Both the position numbers and the translations under genes were made by a program. Below are positions 43,672 through 55,038 of a DNA stretch of 64,000 bases, piece after piece. The first letter of the stretch is position 1. Every line of letters begins with the position of its first letter. Origin of the DNA: Mesorhizobium sp. WSM3862 (lineage in GTDB: Bacteria; Pseudomonadota; Alphaproteobacteria; Rhizobiales; Rhizobiaceae); NCBI RefSeq assembly GCF_002294985.1, contig NZ_NSGE01000006.1, positions 62,001 to 126,000 of the forward strand, written 5' to 3'. Under the pieces are notes generated by a model. That model had not been told where the DNA came from, made no database searches, and saw only the letters and a program-made list of their open reading frames with translations.

Positions 43672-44307
43672 ATGACCGCAGCGGCAAGCGAGGCCGACGA
43701 CCGTATCATCCGCGAAAGCGGTATCGATGCGCGCATTGCGCTGATCATACAGCCGGTGCTGAAGGCCATCGGCTTCCGCCTCGTGCGGGTGCAACTCACC
43801 GGCCAGAACGGGCTGACGCTGCAAATCATGGCCGAGCGCGACGACGGCACCATGACCGTCGAGGATTGCGAAGAGGTCAGCCGCGCGGTTTCGCCCGCGC
43901 TCGATGTCGAAGATCCGATCGAAAAGGCGTATCATCTCGAAGTCTCGTCGCCGGGCATCGACCGGCCGCTGGTGCGCAAATCGGATTTCACCACCTGGAC
44001 CGGCCATCTGGTCAAGATGGAGACGTCGGTCCTCATCGGCGACCGCAAGCGCTTCAAAGGCAAGATCGCCGAGGCGGACTCCGACGGCATTTTGCTGGAG
44101 CGCGACAAGGCGGCCTATGGCGAAGAGCCGACGGTACGCGTGCCCTATGACGCGATTGCCGAGGCGCGCCTGGTGCTGACCGACGATCTTATCCGCGAGG
44201 CCCTGTCAAAGGACAACAGGGCCCGCAAGGAAGCAAAAAAACGCCGAGGCGAAGCGGAAGAAGATGCAGTCGCCGGCGAAGAAAACGAAACCGAACAGGA
44301 AAGTTGA
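43672..44307 (+). CDS. rimP: Ribosome maturation factor RimP
   Basis: RimP assists assembly of the 30S subunit. The 211-residue protein has the [20 protein letters not shown] start and the [16 protein letters not shown] motif linking the two domains. The Lys/Arg/Glu-rich tail (about residues 180-211) is longer than in E. coli. It is the first gene of the nusA-infB operon. Confidence 0.95.
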   Translation: MTAAASEADDRIIRESGIDARIALIIQPVLKAIGFRLVRVQLTGQNGLTLQIMAERDDGTMTVEDCEEVSRAVSPALDVEDPIEKAYHLEVSSPGIDRPLVRKSDFTTWTGHLVKMETSVLIGDRKRFKGKIAEADSDGILLERDKAAYGEEPTVRVPYDAIAEARLVLTDDLIREALSKDNRARKEAKKRRGEAEEDAVAGEENETEQES

Positions 44308-44352
44308 TCGAGCTTCAGGGCCGATGCCCGGAGCGAAGTCGGGAGAAAGACA

Positions 44353-45945
44353 ATGGTTGTAAGCGCCAACAGGCTCGAACTGCTGCAGATCGCCGATGCG
44401 GTCGCGCGTGAAAAGTCGATCGATAAGCAGATCGTCATCGCCGCGATGGCCGATGCGATCCAGAAGGCGGCGCGTTCGCGTTATGGGCAGGAAACCAATA
44501 TCCGTGCCGACATCAATCCCAATACGGGCGAGATGAAGCTGCAGCGGCTGATGGAAGTGGTCGAGAAGGTCGAGGATTACGCGACGCAGATCGCCCTTTC
44601 CACGGCGCGCGAGCGCAATCCCGACGCCCAGCTCGGCGACTTCATCGCCGAACAGCTGCCGCCGATGGATTTCGGCCGCATCGCCGCGCAGTCGGCCAAG
44701 CAGGTCATCGTCCAGAAGGTGCGCGAGGCCGAACGCGATCGTCAGTATGACGAGTACAAGGACCGCATCGGCGAGATCGTCAACGGCACCGTCAAACGCG
44801 TCGAATATGGCAACGTCATCGTCGACCTCGGCCGCGGCGAGGCGATCATCCGCCGCGACGAGCTGATCCCGCGCGAGAACTACAAATATGGCGACCGCGT
44901 CCGCGCCTATGTCTACGACGTGCGCCGCGAGCAGCGCGGCCCGCAGATCTTCCTGTCGCGCACGCATCCGCAGTTCATGGCCAAGCTCTTCACCATGGAA
45001 GTGCCGGAAATCTACGACGGCATCATCGAGATCAAGTCGGTCGCCCGCGATCCGGGCTCGCGCGCCAAGATCGCCGTCATCTCGCGGGATTCCTCCATCG
45101 ATCCGGTCGGCGCCTGCGTCGGCATGCGCGGCAGCCGCGTCCAGGCGGTGGTCGGCGAATTGCAGGGCGAGAAGATCGATATCATTCCGTGGTCGCCTTC
45201 GGCCGCTTCCTTCATCGTCAATGCGCTGCAGCCGGCGGAAGTCGCCAAGGTGGTGCTCGACGAGGATGCCGAGCGCATCGAGGTGGTCGTGCCGGACGAC
45301 CAGCTGTCGCTGGCCATCGGCCGCCGCGGCCAGAACGTGCGTCTTGCCTCGCAGCTCACCGGCTGGGACATCGACATCCTGACCGAGCAGGAAGAGAGCG
45401 AGCGCCGCCAGAAGGAATTCGTCGAGCGTTCGGCCCTCTTCATGGAAGCCCTCGATGTCGACGAGATGGTCGGCCAGGTGCTTGCCTCGGAAGGCTTCAC
45501 CAGCGTCGAGGAAGTCGCCTATGTCGATTCTGGCGAAATCTCCTCGATCGACGGCTTCGACGAGGACACCGCTTCGGAAATCCAGTCGCGCGCCCGCGAA
45601 TATCTGGAGAAGATCGAGGCCGAGCACGACGAGAAGCGCAAGGCGCTCGGCGTCGAGGACGAGCTGCGCGAGATCCCCGGCATCACCACGGCCATGATGG
45701 TGACCCTCGGCGAGGACGGCGTGAAGACGATCGAGGACTTCGCCGGCTATGCCGCCGACGACCTGATCGGCTGGAAGGAACGCAAGGACGGCGAGACCAA
45801 GGTCTATCCCGGTGTGCTCGCCGATCACGGCGTCTCGCGCGCCGATGCCGAGCAGATGGTGCTGACCGCTCGCAAGAAGGCCGGCTGGATTTCCGAGGAA
45901 GAACTGGCCGCTGAGGAAGCGGCCGGTGAAACCGTCGGTGCGTGA
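44353..45945 (+). CDS. nusA: Transcription termination/antitermination protein NusA
   Basis: NusA binds RNA polymerase and RNA to modulate pausing, termination and antitermination. The 530-residue protein has the N-terminal polymerase-binding domain (1-125), the S1 domain (about 135-200), KH1 and KH2 (about 200-345; [20 protein letters not shown] and [13 protein letters not shown]) and C-terminal helix-hairpin-helix-type repeats (about 365-510). Standard for alphaproteobacteria. Confidence 0.97.
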   Translation: MVVSANRLELLQIADAVAREKSIDKQIVIAAMADAIQKAARSRYGQETNIRADINPNTGEMKLQRLMEVVEKVEDYATQIALSTARERNPDAQLGDFIAEQLPPMDFGRIAAQSAKQVIVQKVREAERDRQYDEYKDRIGEIVNGTVKRVEYGNVIVDLGRGEAIIRRDELIPRENYKYGDRVRAYVYDVRREQRGPQIFLSRTHPQFMAKLFTMEVPEIYDGIIEIKSVARDPGSRAKIAVISRDSSIDPVGACVGMRGSRVQAVVGELQGEKIDIIPWSPSAASFIVNALQPAEVAKVVLDEDAERIEVVVPDDQLSLAIGRRGQNVRLASQLTGWDIDILTEQEESERRQKEFVERSALFMEALDVDEMVGQVLASEGFTSVEEVAYVDSGEISSIDGFDEDTASEIQSRAREYLEKIEAEHDEKRKALGVEDELREIPGITTAMMVTLGEDGVKTIEDFAGYAADDLIGWKERKDGETKVYPGVLADHGVSRADAEQMVLTARKKAGWISEEELAAEEAAGETVGA

Positions 45946-45968
45946 GGTGACCACCAATCGCAAAACCC

Positions 45969-46628
45969 GTGGACGACATGAACGATCGCACTTGCATCGT
46001 CACGCGCAGGCAGGCCGAAGCGGATGAACTGATCCGCTTCGTCGTCGGCCCGGATTCGGCCGTCGTTCCGGACATCAAGCGAAATCTGCCCGGCCGCGGT
46101 TGCTGGGTCACCGCCGATCGCCTACATATCGACAAGGCAGCGGCGAAGAACCTGTTTGCCCGCGCTTTCAAGGCGCAGGTCACCGTTCCAGCCGAACTCG
46201 GCGACATGGTCGACGGGCTGCTTTCCAGATCCGCCCTGGGCATGTTGGGTCTTGCTCGCAAGGCCGGAGCGGTCGTACTGGGCGCCGCCAAGGTAGAGGC
46301 TGCCGTGCGCGACGGGCAGGCGCTCTTCGTGCTGCACGCGAAGGAAGCCTCGGACGACGGCGTGCGCAAGATCAGTCAGGCGCGGCGGGCAACCGTTCAT
46401 CTCGGCGGCCCCGCTACACCGGCCTACAAACTTTTCCCCGAAGCCGAGTTGAGCTTGGCATTGGGGGGTACAAATGTGATACATGCTGCCGTCCTCGCGC
46501 AGGATGCGGGTAAGGCGGTTGAGAAGCGCATGGTTGCGCTCGACCGTTATCGGGGCGGAACCCCGGACGATTTGGCAATGCTTGCGGCCGTTGCTGACGA
46601 TGATGATGCCGCAGAGGATATGGAATGA
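45969..46628 (+). CDS. RNA-binding protein, YlxR (DUF448) plus L7Ae-like domain
   Basis: This is a 219-residue fusion of two small RNA-binding modules: a YlxR/DUF448 domain ([20 protein letters not shown] and NLPGRGCWV, about residues 6-80) and an L7Ae/YlxQ-like domain (about 90-190; [20 protein letters not shown]). In many bacteria these are separate genes at the same place between nusA and infB. The start is GTG 45969 or ATG 45978; neither has a clear ribosome site. It overlaps infB by 4 nt. Confidence 0.9.
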   Translation: MDDMNDRTCIVTRRQAEADELIRFVVGPDSAVVPDIKRNLPGRGCWVTADRLHIDKAAAKNLFARAFKAQVTVPAELGDMVDGLLSRSALGMLGLARKAGAVVLGAAKVEAAVRDGQALFVLHAKEASDDGVRKISQARRATVHLGGPATPAYKLFPEAELSLALGGTNVIHAAVLAQDAGKAVEKRMVALDRYRGGTPDDLAMLAAVADDDDAAEDME

Positions 46629-49192
46629 GCGATACGAAATCGGGCGACGACAAGACGTTGAGCGTTACGCCGAAGAAGACCTTGACGCTGAAGCGCCCTG
46701 GCCTCGAGCAGGGCACCGTGCGCCAGAATTTCTCGCACGGACGCACCAAGTCGGTCGTGGTCGAGACCAAGAAGCGCAAGTTCTCGCTGCCCGGCGACAA
46801 GCCGGAGCCGGTGGCGCCGTCCGTCTTCACCCCGAAGCCCGCAGCCGTGGCACCCGCGCCTGCCGTGCCGGAAGCGCCGAAGGCGCCGCCGCAGCCGGAA
46901 CGCTCCGGCATGGTGCTGAACGAATTGTCGCGCGGTGAGATGGAAGCGCGCCGCAGGGCGCTCGAAGGCTCGAAGGCGCGTGAGATCGAGGATCGTCAGC
47001 GCGCCCAGGAAGAGGCCAAGCGCCGCGCCGAGGAGGAAGAGCGCCGCAAGCGCGAGCGTGAGGAGTCCGCCCGCCGTCAGGCCGAAGAAGAGGCACGTCT
47101 GCAAACCGAGGCCGAGTCCCGCCGCCGCGCCGAGGAAGAAGCGCGCCGCCGCGCCCCGCAAGCCGCCGAGCTGGCCACGGCCGACGAGGAAGAGGAGGTC
47201 AAGCCGCGGCGCCCTGGTGGTGCCGGCGCCGGAGCGCCTGTGCGCCGTCTGGTCACGCCGGAAGTCGCGCGGCCGGCCAAGCCGACCAAGGGCGAGGAAG
47301 ACCGTCGCCGCGGCAAGCTGACGCTGAACACCGCGCTGTCGGATGAAGATGCGCGCGGCCGCTCGCTGTCGTCGATGCGCCGCCGCCAGGAAAAATTCAA
47401 GCGCGCGATGCACAACGAGCCGCGCGAGAAAGTCATGCGCGAAGTGATCCTGCCCGAAACCATCACCATCCAGGAACTGGCGCAGCGCATGTCCGAGCGC
47501 GCCGTGGACGTGGTCAAGTTCTTCATGAAGCAGGGCCAGATCTTGAAGCCGGGCGACGTCATCGACGCCGATACGGCCGAGCTGGTCGCTTCCGAATTCG
47601 GCCATACGGTCCGCCGCGTCGCCGAGTCCGACATCGAGGAAGGCCTGTTCAACATCGCCGACCGCCCGGAAGACCTGGTGTCGCGTCCGCCCGTGGTGAC
47701 CATCATGGGCCACGTCGACCACGGCAAGACCTCGCTGCTCGACGCCATCCGCAACGCCAATGTCGTCTCAGGCGAGGCCGGCGGCATCACCCAGCATATC
47801 GGCGCCTACCAGATCGAGAAGAACGGTCAGAAGATCACCTTCATCGACACGCCCGGCCACGCCGCCTTCACGGCGATGCGCGCTCGCGGCGCCCAGGTGA
47901 CCGACATCGCCGTGCTGGTGGTGGCGGCCGACGACAGCGTCATGCCGCAGACGATCGAATCGATCAATCACGCCAAGGCGGCCGGCGTGCCGATCATCGT
48001 GGCGATCACCAAGATCGACAAGCGTGACGCCGACCCGCAGAAGGTGCGCACTGAACTGCTGCGCCACGAAGTGTTCGTGGAATCGATGGGCGGTGAGGTG
48101 CTGGACGTCGAGGTTTCGGCGACCAAGGGCACCAATCTCGACAAGCTGCTGGAAGCGATTCTGCTGCAAGCCGAAGTCCTCGACCTCAAGGCCAATCCCG
48201 ACCGCACCGCCGAAGGCGCGGTCATCGAGGCGCAGCTGGACAAGGGCCGCGGTCCGGTCGCCACCGTGCTGGTGCAGACCGGCACGCTGATGCCCGGCGA
48301 CATCATCGTCGCCGGCAACGAATGGGGCCGTGTCCGCGCGCTGGTCAACGATCGCGGCGAGCATGTGCCGGAAGCGCCGCCGGCAATGCCGGTCGAGGTG
48401 CTCGGCCTCCAGGGCACGCCGCAGGCAGGCGACCGCTTCGCGGTCGTCAACAACGAGGCGCGTGCGCGTGAGATCACCGAGTATCGCCAGCGCCTGGCGC
48501 GCGAGAAGGCGGTGGCCAAGCATGCCGGCCAGCGCGGCTCGCTCGAGCAGATGATGTCGCAGTTGCAAGCGAGCGGGCTGAAGGAGTTTCCGCTGGTCAT
48601 CAAGGGCGACGTGCAGGGCTCGATCGAAGCGATCAACGCTGCGCTCGAAAAGCTCGGCAACGACGAGGTCAGGGTACGGATCGTCCATTCGGGTGCCGGC
48701 GGCATCACAGAAACCGACGTCTCGCTTGCCGAGACCTCGGGCGCTGCGATCATCGGCTTCAACGTCCGCGCCAATGCGCAGGCGCGCACGGCTGCTGCCG
48801 CTGCCGGCATCGAGATCCGCTACTATTCGATCATCTACAACCTCGTCGATGACGTGAAGGCAGCTCTTTCCGGCATGCTCTCGCCCGAGCGGCGCGAGAC
48901 CTTCATCGGCAATGCCGAGATCCTCGAGATCTTCGACATCTCGAAGGTCGGCAAGATCGCCGGCTGCCGCGTCACCGAAGGCAAGGTCGAGCGTGGCGCG
49001 GGCGTGCGCCTGATCCGCGACAACGTCGTCGTCCACGAAGGCACGCTGAAAACGCTGAAGCGCTTCAAGGACGAGGTTTCGGAAGTGCCGGGCGGTCAGG
49101 AATGCGGCATGGCCTTCCAGAACTACGAGGACATGCGCGTCGGCGATGTCATCGAGTGCTTCCGCGTCGAGATGGTGAGCCGGACGCTCTAA
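46625..49192 (+). CDS. infB: Translation initiation factor IF-2
   Basis: This GTPase brings initiator tRNA to the 30S subunit. The 855-residue protein has a long charged N-terminal region (repeats rich in RRAEEE and Ala/Pro, about residues 1-230), the IF2_N module (about 285-335), a G domain with [12 protein letters not shown] (near 361), DTPGHAAF and TKID, and the C-terminal domains II-IV. ATGA overlap with the upstream gene indicates coupling. Only the long form is evident; internal starts cannot be judged. Confidence 0.97.
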   Translation: MSDTKSGDDKTLSVTPKKTLTLKRPGLEQGTVRQNFSHGRTKSVVVETKKRKFSLPGDKPEPVAPSVFTPKPAAVAPAPAVPEAPKAPPQPERSGMVLNELSRGEMEARRRALEGSKAREIEDRQRAQEEAKRRAEEEERRKREREESARRQAEEEARLQTEAESRRRAEEEARRRAPQAAELATADEEEEVKPRRPGGAGAGAPVRRLVTPEVARPAKPTKGEEDRRRGKLTLNTALSDEDARGRSLSSMRRRQEKFKRAMHNEPREKVMREVILPETITIQELAQRMSERAVDVVKFFMKQGQILKPGDVIDADTAELVASEFGHTVRRVAESDIEEGLFNIADRPEDLVSRPPVVTIMGHVDHGKTSLLDAIRNANVVSGEAGGITQHIGAYQIEKNGQKITFIDTPGHAAFTAMRARGAQVTDIAVLVVAADDSVMPQTIESINHAKAAGVPIIVAITKIDKRDADPQKVRTELLRHEVFVESMGGEVLDVEVSATKGTNLDKLLEAILLQAEVLDLKANPDRTAEGAVIEAQLDKGRGPVATVLVQTGTLMPGDIIVAGNEWGRVRALVNDRGEHVPEAPPAMPVEVLGLQGTPQAGDRFAVVNNEARAREITEYRQRLAREKAVAKHAGQRGSLEQMMSQLQASGLKEFPLVIKGDVQGSIEAINAALEKLGNDEVRVRIVHSGAGGITETDVSLAETSGAAIIGFNVRANAQARTAAAAAGIEIRYYSIIYNLVDDVKAALSGMLSPERRETFIGNAEILEIFDISKVGKIAGCRVTEGKVERGAGVRLIRDNVVVHEGTLKTLKRFKDEVSEVPGGQECGMAFQNYEDMRVGDVIECFRVEMVSRTL

Positions 49193-49319
49193 TTTCGGAT
49201 ATACTTGCCGGAGTTCACCGGGCGGCGGCCGCAAGGCTGCCGCCCGAGATCCTTGTTTCGTAGTTGAGACATGTGGCGCGGTCCCATCCCGCGCTTCACG
49301 ATTTCAGGACTGAAGAAAA

Positions 49320-49739
49320 ATGTCCCGTTCGACAACATCAGGCCCCTCCCAGCGCATGCTGCGCGTCGGCGAGCAGGTGCGTCACGCCCTATCCGAGACC
49401 CTGCAGCGCGGCGAAATCATCGACCCGTTGATCGAGAACAGCGTCGTCTCGGTCTCGGAAGTACGCATGTCGCCCGACCTCAAGATCGCCACCGCCTTCG
49501 TTTCACCGCTTGGTGTCGGCGACACCGATGCCGTGGTCGGGGCGCTCAACAGGCATGCGAAATTCATTCGCGGCCGCGTCTCGGGCGCGCTCAGGCAGAT
49601 GAAGTACATGCCCGAGTTTCGCTTCCGGCTCGATACGTCTTTCGACAATTTCGCCAGGATCAACGAATTGCTGAAATCGCCCGAGGTCGCGCGCGATCTC
49701 GACCACCAGAATAAAAACAACGACAAGGACGAGGAATAG
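49320..49739 (+). CDS. rbfA: Ribosome-binding factor A
   Basis: RbfA is a KH-type 30S assembly factor needed for 16S 5'-end processing and cold adaptation. The 139-residue protein starts with [20 protein letters not shown] and has [18 protein letters not shown] and the [17 protein letters not shown] helix region. It lies 127 nt after infB and directly abuts truB. Confidence 0.95.
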   Translation: MSRSTTSGPSQRMLRVGEQVRHALSETLQRGEIIDPLIENSVVSVSEVRMSPDLKIATAFVSPLGVGDTDAVVGALNRHAKFIRGRVSGALRQMKYMPEFRFRLDTSFDNFARINELLKSPEVARDLDHQNKNNDKDEE

Positions 49740-50702
49740 GTGGCGCGCCGCGGCAAGAAAAAGGGCCGGCCGGTCTCCGGCTGGGTGGTGCTGGACAAGC
49801 CGGTCGGCATGGGCTCGACCGAAGCCGTCTCCAAGATCAAATGGCTGTTCCAAGCGGAGAAGGCCGGCCATGCCGGCACGCTCGACCCGTTGGCTTCCGG
49901 CATGCTGCCGATCGCGCTCGGCGAGGCGACCAAGACCGTGCCTTACGTGCAGGATGGCGCCAAGGTCTACCGCTTCACCGTCGCCTGGGGCGAGGAGCGG
50001 TCGACCGACGACCTCGAAGGGCCGGTGACGAACAGCTCGGACCGCCGCCCGGCCGAGGCCGAGGTGCGGGCGCTGCTGCCGAAATACACCGGCGTCATCA
50101 TGCAGACGCCGCCGCAATTTTCTGCCGTCAAGATTGCCGGCGAGCGCGCCTACGATCTTGCCCGCGACGGCGAGACGGTCGACATTCCCGCCCGCGAGAT
50201 CGAAATCGGCCGTTTGGACATCGTCGAGCATGGTGTCGATAGAACCGTCTTCGAGGTCGAGTGCGGCAAGGGCACCTATGTGCGCTCGCTGGCGCGCGAC
50301 ATGGGTCGCGATCTGGGCTGCTTCGGCCACATCTCCGAGTTGCGCCGCGTCGAGGTCGAGCCGTTCACGGCGGACGATTTCGTCACCGTCGCCGAGCTCG
50401 AAGCGGCGCGCTTCGGCGGCAAGACGGATGAGAATTCGGACGAAGAAGCCGAGGTGTCGGTCGATTTCGGCGCCATCGATGCGCTGCTGGTCGAGACCGC
50501 CGCAGCACTTGACTGCTTGCCGCAGGTCGCCGTCAGCGACGACGCCGCGACCAAGATCCGCCTCGGCAATCCCGTCATCATTCGAGGGCGCGACGCGCCG
50601 GTCGAGGCCGAGGAGGCCTGTGCCACGGCGCGCGGCAAGCTCGTCGCCATCGGCGCCATCGAACAGGGCATGTTCAAGCCCAAGCGGGTCTTTGCCGGTT
50701 GA
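49740..50702 (+). CDS. truB: tRNA pseudouridine(55) synthase
   Basis: TruB forms pseudouridine 55 in the T loop of tRNA. The 320-residue protein has [17 protein letters not shown], the catalytic Asp in [20 protein letters not shown] and [12 protein letters not shown]. The GTG start at 49740 follows the rbfA stop with no spacer. A GGAATTGC-family repeat lies 22 nt after the stop. Confidence 0.96.
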   Translation: MARRGKKKGRPVSGWVVLDKPVGMGSTEAVSKIKWLFQAEKAGHAGTLDPLASGMLPIALGEATKTVPYVQDGAKVYRFTVAWGEERSTDDLEGPVTNSSDRRPAEAEVRALLPKYTGVIMQTPPQFSAVKIAGERAYDLARDGETVDIPAREIEIGRLDIVEHGVDRTVFEVECGKGTYVRSLARDMGRDLGCFGHISELRRVEVEPFTADDFVTVAELEAARFGGKTDENSDEEAEVSVDFGAIDALLVETAAALDCLPQVAVSDDAATKIRLGNPVIIRGRDAPVEAEEACATARGKLVAIGAIEQGMFKPKRVFAG

Positions 50703-50724
50703 CGGCACTCGGCTAGTTTCGGCT

Positions 50725-50769
50725 CGCAGTTCCAGGAAAACGTGTAACGGTTCTCGTCGGAATTGCATG
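50725..50769 (+). repeat. GGAATTGC-family repeat after truB
   Basis: CGCAGTTCCAGGAAAACGTG followed by TAACGGTTCTCGTCGGAATTG is an imperfect inverted repeat, the same as the elements at 8594 and 56050. It begins 22 nt after the truB stop. Confidence 0.7.
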
Positions 50770-50823
50770 AAAGCCGACGGTTAGAGCAGCGATCTGCTAT
50801 GACGTCGCGCCCCAGGGGAGCTC

Positions 50824-50869
50824 ATGGCCCAGAGGAATCATGGCCCAGAGGATTATGGCCCAGAGGATT
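50824..50869 (+). repeat. Three tandem copies of ATGGCCCAGAGGAWT before corA
   Basis: Copies start at 50824 (16 nt), 50840 (15 nt) and 50855. Each has an ATG and a CAGAGGA ribosome-site-like core located 3-4 nt before the next start codon. The ATGs at 50840 and 50855, the GTG at 50870 and the ATG at 50876 are all in frame with corA; the first ATG is not. Confidence 0.85.
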
Positions 50870-50875
50870 GTGGCA

Positions 50876-51964
50876 ATGGCTGAGACCGTCGGAAAGCGGG
50901 CGCCGCTGAAAATCCGCCGGCCGCCGGTCGGCGCTTCGCCCGGCACCTTGATCGCCGATCCGGCGGCGCGGCGCAGCGAGCTTCGGCTGACGTTGATCTC
51001 GCCGGAGAAATACAAAACCATCGACAATGCCAGCATCGACGAGCTCAACACCCATTGCGACCGCTGGCCGGTCGTCTGGCTTGATTGCACGGGGCTCGCG
51101 AACATCCCGCTGATCGAAGAGATCGGCCGGATTTTCGACCTTCATCCGCTGGCGCTCGAGGATGTCGTCAACACCGGCCAGCGGCCGAAGGTGGATTTCT
51201 TCGAGGACCACGCCTTCGTCGTCATGCGCATGATCGACGATGTCGCCGCGCATCGCTACGAGCAGATCGCGGTGTTCTTCGGCGAGAATTTCGTCGTCAC
51301 CTTTCAGGAGCGCGAGGGCGACCCGTTCGATCCAGTGCGCAAGCGCATCGCGGCTCCCATGCCCAACCGGCTGCGCTCGCGCGGCGCCGACTATCTCGCC
51401 TATGCGCTGATCGACGCCATCGTCGACAGCTATTTCCCGCCGATCGAGACGGTGAGCGAATTGGTCGACGGCATCGAAGACCAGATGCTCAGCACGCCCC
51501 ACAAGCAGCAGATGCGGCAGTTGCACGAATTGCGGCGCGACGCCAACGTGCTGAAGGGCGTGCTGTGGCCGATGCGCGACGCGCTGGCGACGCTGATCCG
51601 CAACGACGTGCTCTTCGTGAAGGCCGAGACCAAGATATTCTTCAACGACACGCTCGACCATGCGCTGCGGCTGATCGAGCTGGTCGAGACTCAGCGCGAC
51701 ATGCTGACCGGCTTGATCGAAATGCATCTGTCGCTGACCCAGGCACGCACCAACGACGTCATCTCCTATCTGACCATCGTCTCGGTGATCTTCATGCCGC
51801 TCACCTTCCTCGTCGGTGTCTGGGGCATGAACTTCGACCCGGATAGCTCGCCCTGGAACATGCCGGAGCTCAAGGCCTACTACGGCTACCCGGCGGCACT
51901 TTTGTTCATGCTGGTCGTTGCTGCTGGGCTCGTCGCCTTCTTCAAATGGAAGAAGTGGCTGTAG
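50876..51964 (+). CDS. corA: Magnesium/cobalt transporter CorA family
   Basis: This is a pentameric divalent cation channel of the inner membrane. The 362-residue protein has a large cytoplasmic N-terminal domain and two C-terminal helices; the pore signature is GMNF in LVGVWGMNFDPD, and the C terminus ends KWKKWL. ATG 50876 is taken as start, but three in-frame starts upstream within tandem repeats would extend it by up to 12 residues. It interrupts the truB-rpsO row. Confidence 0.9.
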   Translation: MAETVGKRAPLKIRRPPVGASPGTLIADPAARRSELRLTLISPEKYKTIDNASIDELNTHCDRWPVVWLDCTGLANIPLIEEIGRIFDLHPLALEDVVNTGQRPKVDFFEDHAFVVMRMIDDVAAHRYEQIAVFFGENFVVTFQEREGDPFDPVRKRIAAPMPNRLRSRGADYLAYALIDAIVDSYFPPIETVSELVDGIEDQMLSTPHKQQMRQLHELRRDANVLKGVLWPMRDALATLIRNDVLFVKAETKIFFNDTLDHALRLIELVETQRDMLTGLIEMHLSLTQARTNDVISYLTIVSVIFMPLTFLVGVWGMNFDPDSSPWNMPELKAYYGYPAALLFMLVVAAGLVAFFKWKKWL

Positions 51965-52153
51965 CAGCAGAACCCTCTGTTTTTGCGGCAGGACATGCGA
52001 CAAGCCGGCTTGACAATTAGGCTGGTGTTTTGCGGGAAATTGCACTATATGCGCGGCAGCTTCGCGCCCTGACGCGCTGCTTGCACCGGCCCCTGCTGGA
52101 CGACATCCCGGCTGAGGGCGTCCCGTTTCCTCGAACAGATAAGGAAAAACACG

Positions 52154-52423
52154 ATGTCGATTACTGCCGATCGCAAAAAAGAACTGATGGCCGAATTCGC
52201 GACCGCGAAGGGCGATACCGGGTCCCCGGAAGTCCAGGTTGCCATCCTTTCCGAGCGCATCAAGAACCTGACGGAGCACTTCAAGGACCACAAGAAGGAT
52301 AACCATTCCCGCCGTGGTTTGCTTGCTCTCGTTTCCCAGCGCCGCAGCCTGCTTGATTACCTCAAGCGCAAGGATGACACGCGCTATCAGACGCTGATCG
52401 ACAAGCTCGGTCTCCGTCGCTGA
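52154..52423 (+). CDS. rpsO: 30S ribosomal protein S15
   Basis: This primary 16S-binding protein of the small subunit has 89 residues, the family length, with [34 protein letters not shown] and the [20 protein letters not shown] motif. The 189-nt spacer upstream contains a TTGACA at 52010 and TATATG at 52046 but not at promoter spacing. Pairing with pnp downstream is the classic order. Confidence 0.98.
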   Translation: MSITADRKKELMAEFATAKGDTGSPEVQVAILSERIKNLTEHFKDHKKDNHSRRGLLALVSQRRSLLDYLKRKDDTRYQTLIDKLGLRR

Positions 52424-52430
52424 CGAATTG

Positions 52431-52462
52431 ACCGGCGGGCTCTCTGCGGAGAGCCCGCCGGT
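52431..52462 (+). terminator. 14-bp perfect hairpin after rpsO
   Basis: ACCGGCGGGCTCTC and GAGAGCCCGCCGGT pair perfectly around a TGCG tetraloop, 7 nt after the rpsO stop. No T run follows. In E. coli the same place holds a terminator and an RNase III site that feed pnp control. Confidence 0.75.
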
Positions 52463-52806
52463 CGCGCATTGGCGGACCGGTCGCTCCGCTGCCCGATGCT
52501 GGAGTGGAGCGCGCCGCGCGCTCTCGAAATTCGCATCGCGCATGGCGCGTCTCGGAAACAGGGGTTTCCGGCGTCGTGCGCAAAAGGCCGGCCGACCGGT
52601 CGGCCAGACCCGGTTCCGGAAGCGCAAAGGGCCGTTCGGAACCGCCCATGGACGGTCATGGGGCAGGATTGCAGGATGCTCGCTCGGCAATCGCCACCTG
52701 TCGAGCTTCCCGTTGTCTTGCCCGTGGCTGCCCGAAGGAAGCCAGGGAAGGGATGCTCCGCGACCGTTGAGACGGCGCGGCCCTTTCCGCACATGAAGGA
52801 CAAGAT
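52463..52806 (+). other. Non-coding rpsO-pnp spacer with further hairpins
   Basis: No gene is evident. Perfect inverted repeats: GAGCGCG/CGCGCTC (52507-52523), CGGAAAC/GTTTCCG (52553-52570) and the 16-bp palindrome GGCCGACCGGTCGGCC (52590-52605). The spacer is long and structured, and probably serves as the pnp leader on which RNase III and PNPase act. Confidence 0.55.
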
Positions 52807-54957
52807 ATGTTCAATCAACACAAAGTGGAAATCGAATGGGGCGGCCGTCCGCTCATCCTGGAAACCGGGAAGATCGCTCGCCAGGCTGACGGCGCGGTGC
52901 TCGCCACCTACGGCGAGACCGTGGTTCTCGCCACCGTCGTTTCGATGAAGGAGCCGAAGCCCGGCCTCGATTTCTTCCCGCTCACCGTCAACTACCAGGA
53001 AAAGACCTATGCCGCCGGCAAGATTCCGGGCGGCTACTTCAAGCGCGAGGGCCGTCCGAGCGAGAAGGAAACGCTGGTTTCCCGCCTGATCGACCGACCG
53101 ATCCGTCCGCTGTTTGCTGACGGCTACAAGAACGACACCCAGATCGTCGTCACCGTCGTCCAGCACGATCTCGAGAACGATCCGGACATCCTGTCGATCG
53201 TCGCTACCTCGGCCGCGCTCACGCTGTCCGGCGTGCCCTTCATGGGCCCGATCGGGGGCGCCCGCGTCGGCTACATCAACGGCGAGTATGTGCTCAATCC
53301 GCATATCGACGAGATGGAGGAATCGAGGCTCGACCTCGTCGTCGCCGGCACCGCCGACGCCGTGCTGATGGTCGAATCCGAGGCCAAGGAGCTCAGCGAG
53401 GAGCTCATGCTCGGCGCCGTCGTGTTCGGTCACAAGAGCTTCCAGCCGGTGATCGACGCCATCATCAAGCTGGCCGAGGTCGCCGCCAAGGATCCGCGCG
53501 ACTTCACCGCGCCGGACCATTCGCAGCTCGAAGGCGAGATGCTGAAGGTTGTCGGCGACGAACTTCGCGACGCCTACAAGATCATCGAGAAGCAGTCCCG
53601 CTACGCGGCCGTCGACGCCGTCAAGGCGAAGGTCAAGGCCGCGTTCACGCCGGCCGAAGGCGAGGATCCGAAATACTCCTCGGAGCAGATCGCAAGCGTC
53701 TTCAAGGAGCTCCAGGCCAAGGTCGTACGCTGGAACATCCTGGACACCGGCTCGCGCATCGACGGCCGCGACCTGAAGACCGTGCGCAAGATCGTCGCCG
53801 AAGTTGGCGTCCTGCCGCGTACCCATGGTTCGGCGCTGTTCACCCGCGGCGAGACTCAGGCGCTGGTCGTTGCCACGCTCGGCACCGGCGAGGATGAGCA
53901 GTTCGTCGATTCGCTGATCGGCATGTACAAGGAGAAGTTCCTCCTCCACTACAACTTCCCGCCCTATTCGGTTGGCGAAACCGGCCGCATGGGCTCGCCG
54001 GGCCGCCGCGAGATCGGCCACGGCAAGCTTGCCTGGCGCGCGATCCACCCGATGCTGCCTTCGGCGGACCAGTTCCCGTACACGCTGCGCGTCGTCTCGG
54101 AGATCACCGAGTCGAACGGCTCGTCCTCGATGGCGACGGTCTGCGGCACCTCGCTGGCGCTGATGGATGCCGGCGTGCCGATCGCCAAGCCTGTGGCCGG
54201 CATCGCCATGGGCCTGATCAAGGAAGGCGAGCGCTTCGCGGTGCTCTCCGACATCCTTGGCGACGAGGATCATCTCGGCGACATGGACTTCAAGGTCGCC
54301 GGCACCGCCAACGGCGTCACCTCGCTGCAGATGGACATCAAGATCGATGGCATCACCGAGGAGATCATGGGCATCGCGCTCGGCCAGGCCAAGGAAGGCC
54401 GGCTGCACATCCTGGGCGAGATGGCGCATGCCATATCTTCCTCGCGCGCCGAGCTCGGCGAATTCGCGCCGCGCATCGAGGTCATGCACATCCCGACCGA
54501 CAAGATCCGCGACGTCATCGGCTCCGGCGGCAAGGTGATCCGCGAGATCGTCGAGAAGACCGGCGCCAAGATCAACATCGAGGATGACGGCACGGTCAAG
54601 ATCGCGTCGGCCAACGCCAAGGAGATCGAGGCGGCGAAGAAGTGGATCCACACCATCGTGGCCGAGCCGGAAGTCGGCGAGATCTATGAAGGTACCGTCG
54701 TCAAGACGGCCGACTTCGGCGCCTTCGTCAACTTCTTCGGCCCGCGCGACGGCCTCGTCCACATCTCGCAGCTCGCCAATGAGCGCGTCGCCAAGACCTC
54801 CGACGTCGTCAAGGAAGGCGATAAGGTTTGGGTCAAGCTGATGGGCTTCGACGAGCGCGGCAAGGTGCGCCTGTCGATGAAGGTCGTCGACCAGGCGACC
54901 GGCAAGGAAATCGTTCAGGAAAAGAAGAAGCCGGAAGGCGAGGAAGACGCCGCCTGA
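52807..54957 (+). CDS. pnp: Polyribonucleotide nucleotidyltransferase (PNPase)
   Basis: This trimeric 3'-5' phosphorolytic exoribonuclease is a core of the degradosome. The 716-residue protein has two RNase PH domains (about 10-230 and 315-545; [40 protein letters not shown]), a KH domain ([20 protein letters not shown]) and an S1 domain ([20 protein letters not shown]). Length and motifs are standard. Confidence 0.97.
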   Translation: MFNQHKVEIEWGGRPLILETGKIARQADGAVLATYGETVVLATVVSMKEPKPGLDFFPLTVNYQEKTYAAGKIPGGYFKREGRPSEKETLVSRLIDRPIRPLFADGYKNDTQIVVTVVQHDLENDPDILSIVATSAALTLSGVPFMGPIGGARVGYINGEYVLNPHIDEMEESRLDLVVAGTADAVLMVESEAKELSEELMLGAVVFGHKSFQPVIDAIIKLAEVAAKDPRDFTAPDHSQLEGEMLKVVGDELRDAYKIIEKQSRYAAVDAVKAKVKAAFTPAEGEDPKYSSEQIASVFKELQAKVVRWNILDTGSRIDGRDLKTVRKIVAEVGVLPRTHGSALFTRGETQALVVATLGTGEDEQFVDSLIGMYKEKFLLHYNFPPYSVGETGRMGSPGRREIGHGKLAWRAIHPMLPSADQFPYTLRVVSEITESNGSSSMATVCGTSLALMDAGVPIAKPVAGIAMGLIKEGERFAVLSDILGDEDHLGDMDFKVAGTANGVTSLQMDIKIDGITEEIMGIALGQAKEGRLHILGEMAHAISSSRAELGEFAPRIEVMHIPTDKIRDVIGSGGKVIREIVEKTGAKINIEDDGTVKIASANAKEIEAAKKWIHTIVAEPEVGEIYEGTVVKTADFGAFVNFFGPRDGLVHISQLANERVAKTSDVVKEGDKVWVKLMGFDERGKVRLSMKVVDQATGKEIVQEKKKPEGEEDAA

Positions 54958-54980
54958 TCGGCCTGACCGCATGATTGAGA

Positions 54981-55016
54981 CGGGCGCGCTGCAAGGTCGC
55001 GCCCGTTTCTATTTCA
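54981..55016 (+). terminator. Intrinsic terminator after pnp
   Basis: ACGGGCGCG and CGCGCCCGT pair perfectly around 9 nt, followed by TTCTATTTC, 23 nt after the pnp stop. Confidence 0.75.
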
Positions 55017-55038
55017 AGCGCCCTTCAAGGGTAGGTGA

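Noticed and set aside
44206-45963. A 585-codon open frame on the minus strand opposite nusA
   Set aside because: It is the antisense shadow of a GC-rich gene, with no protein-like motifs; the same holds for long antisense frames opposite infB, pnp and dnaX.
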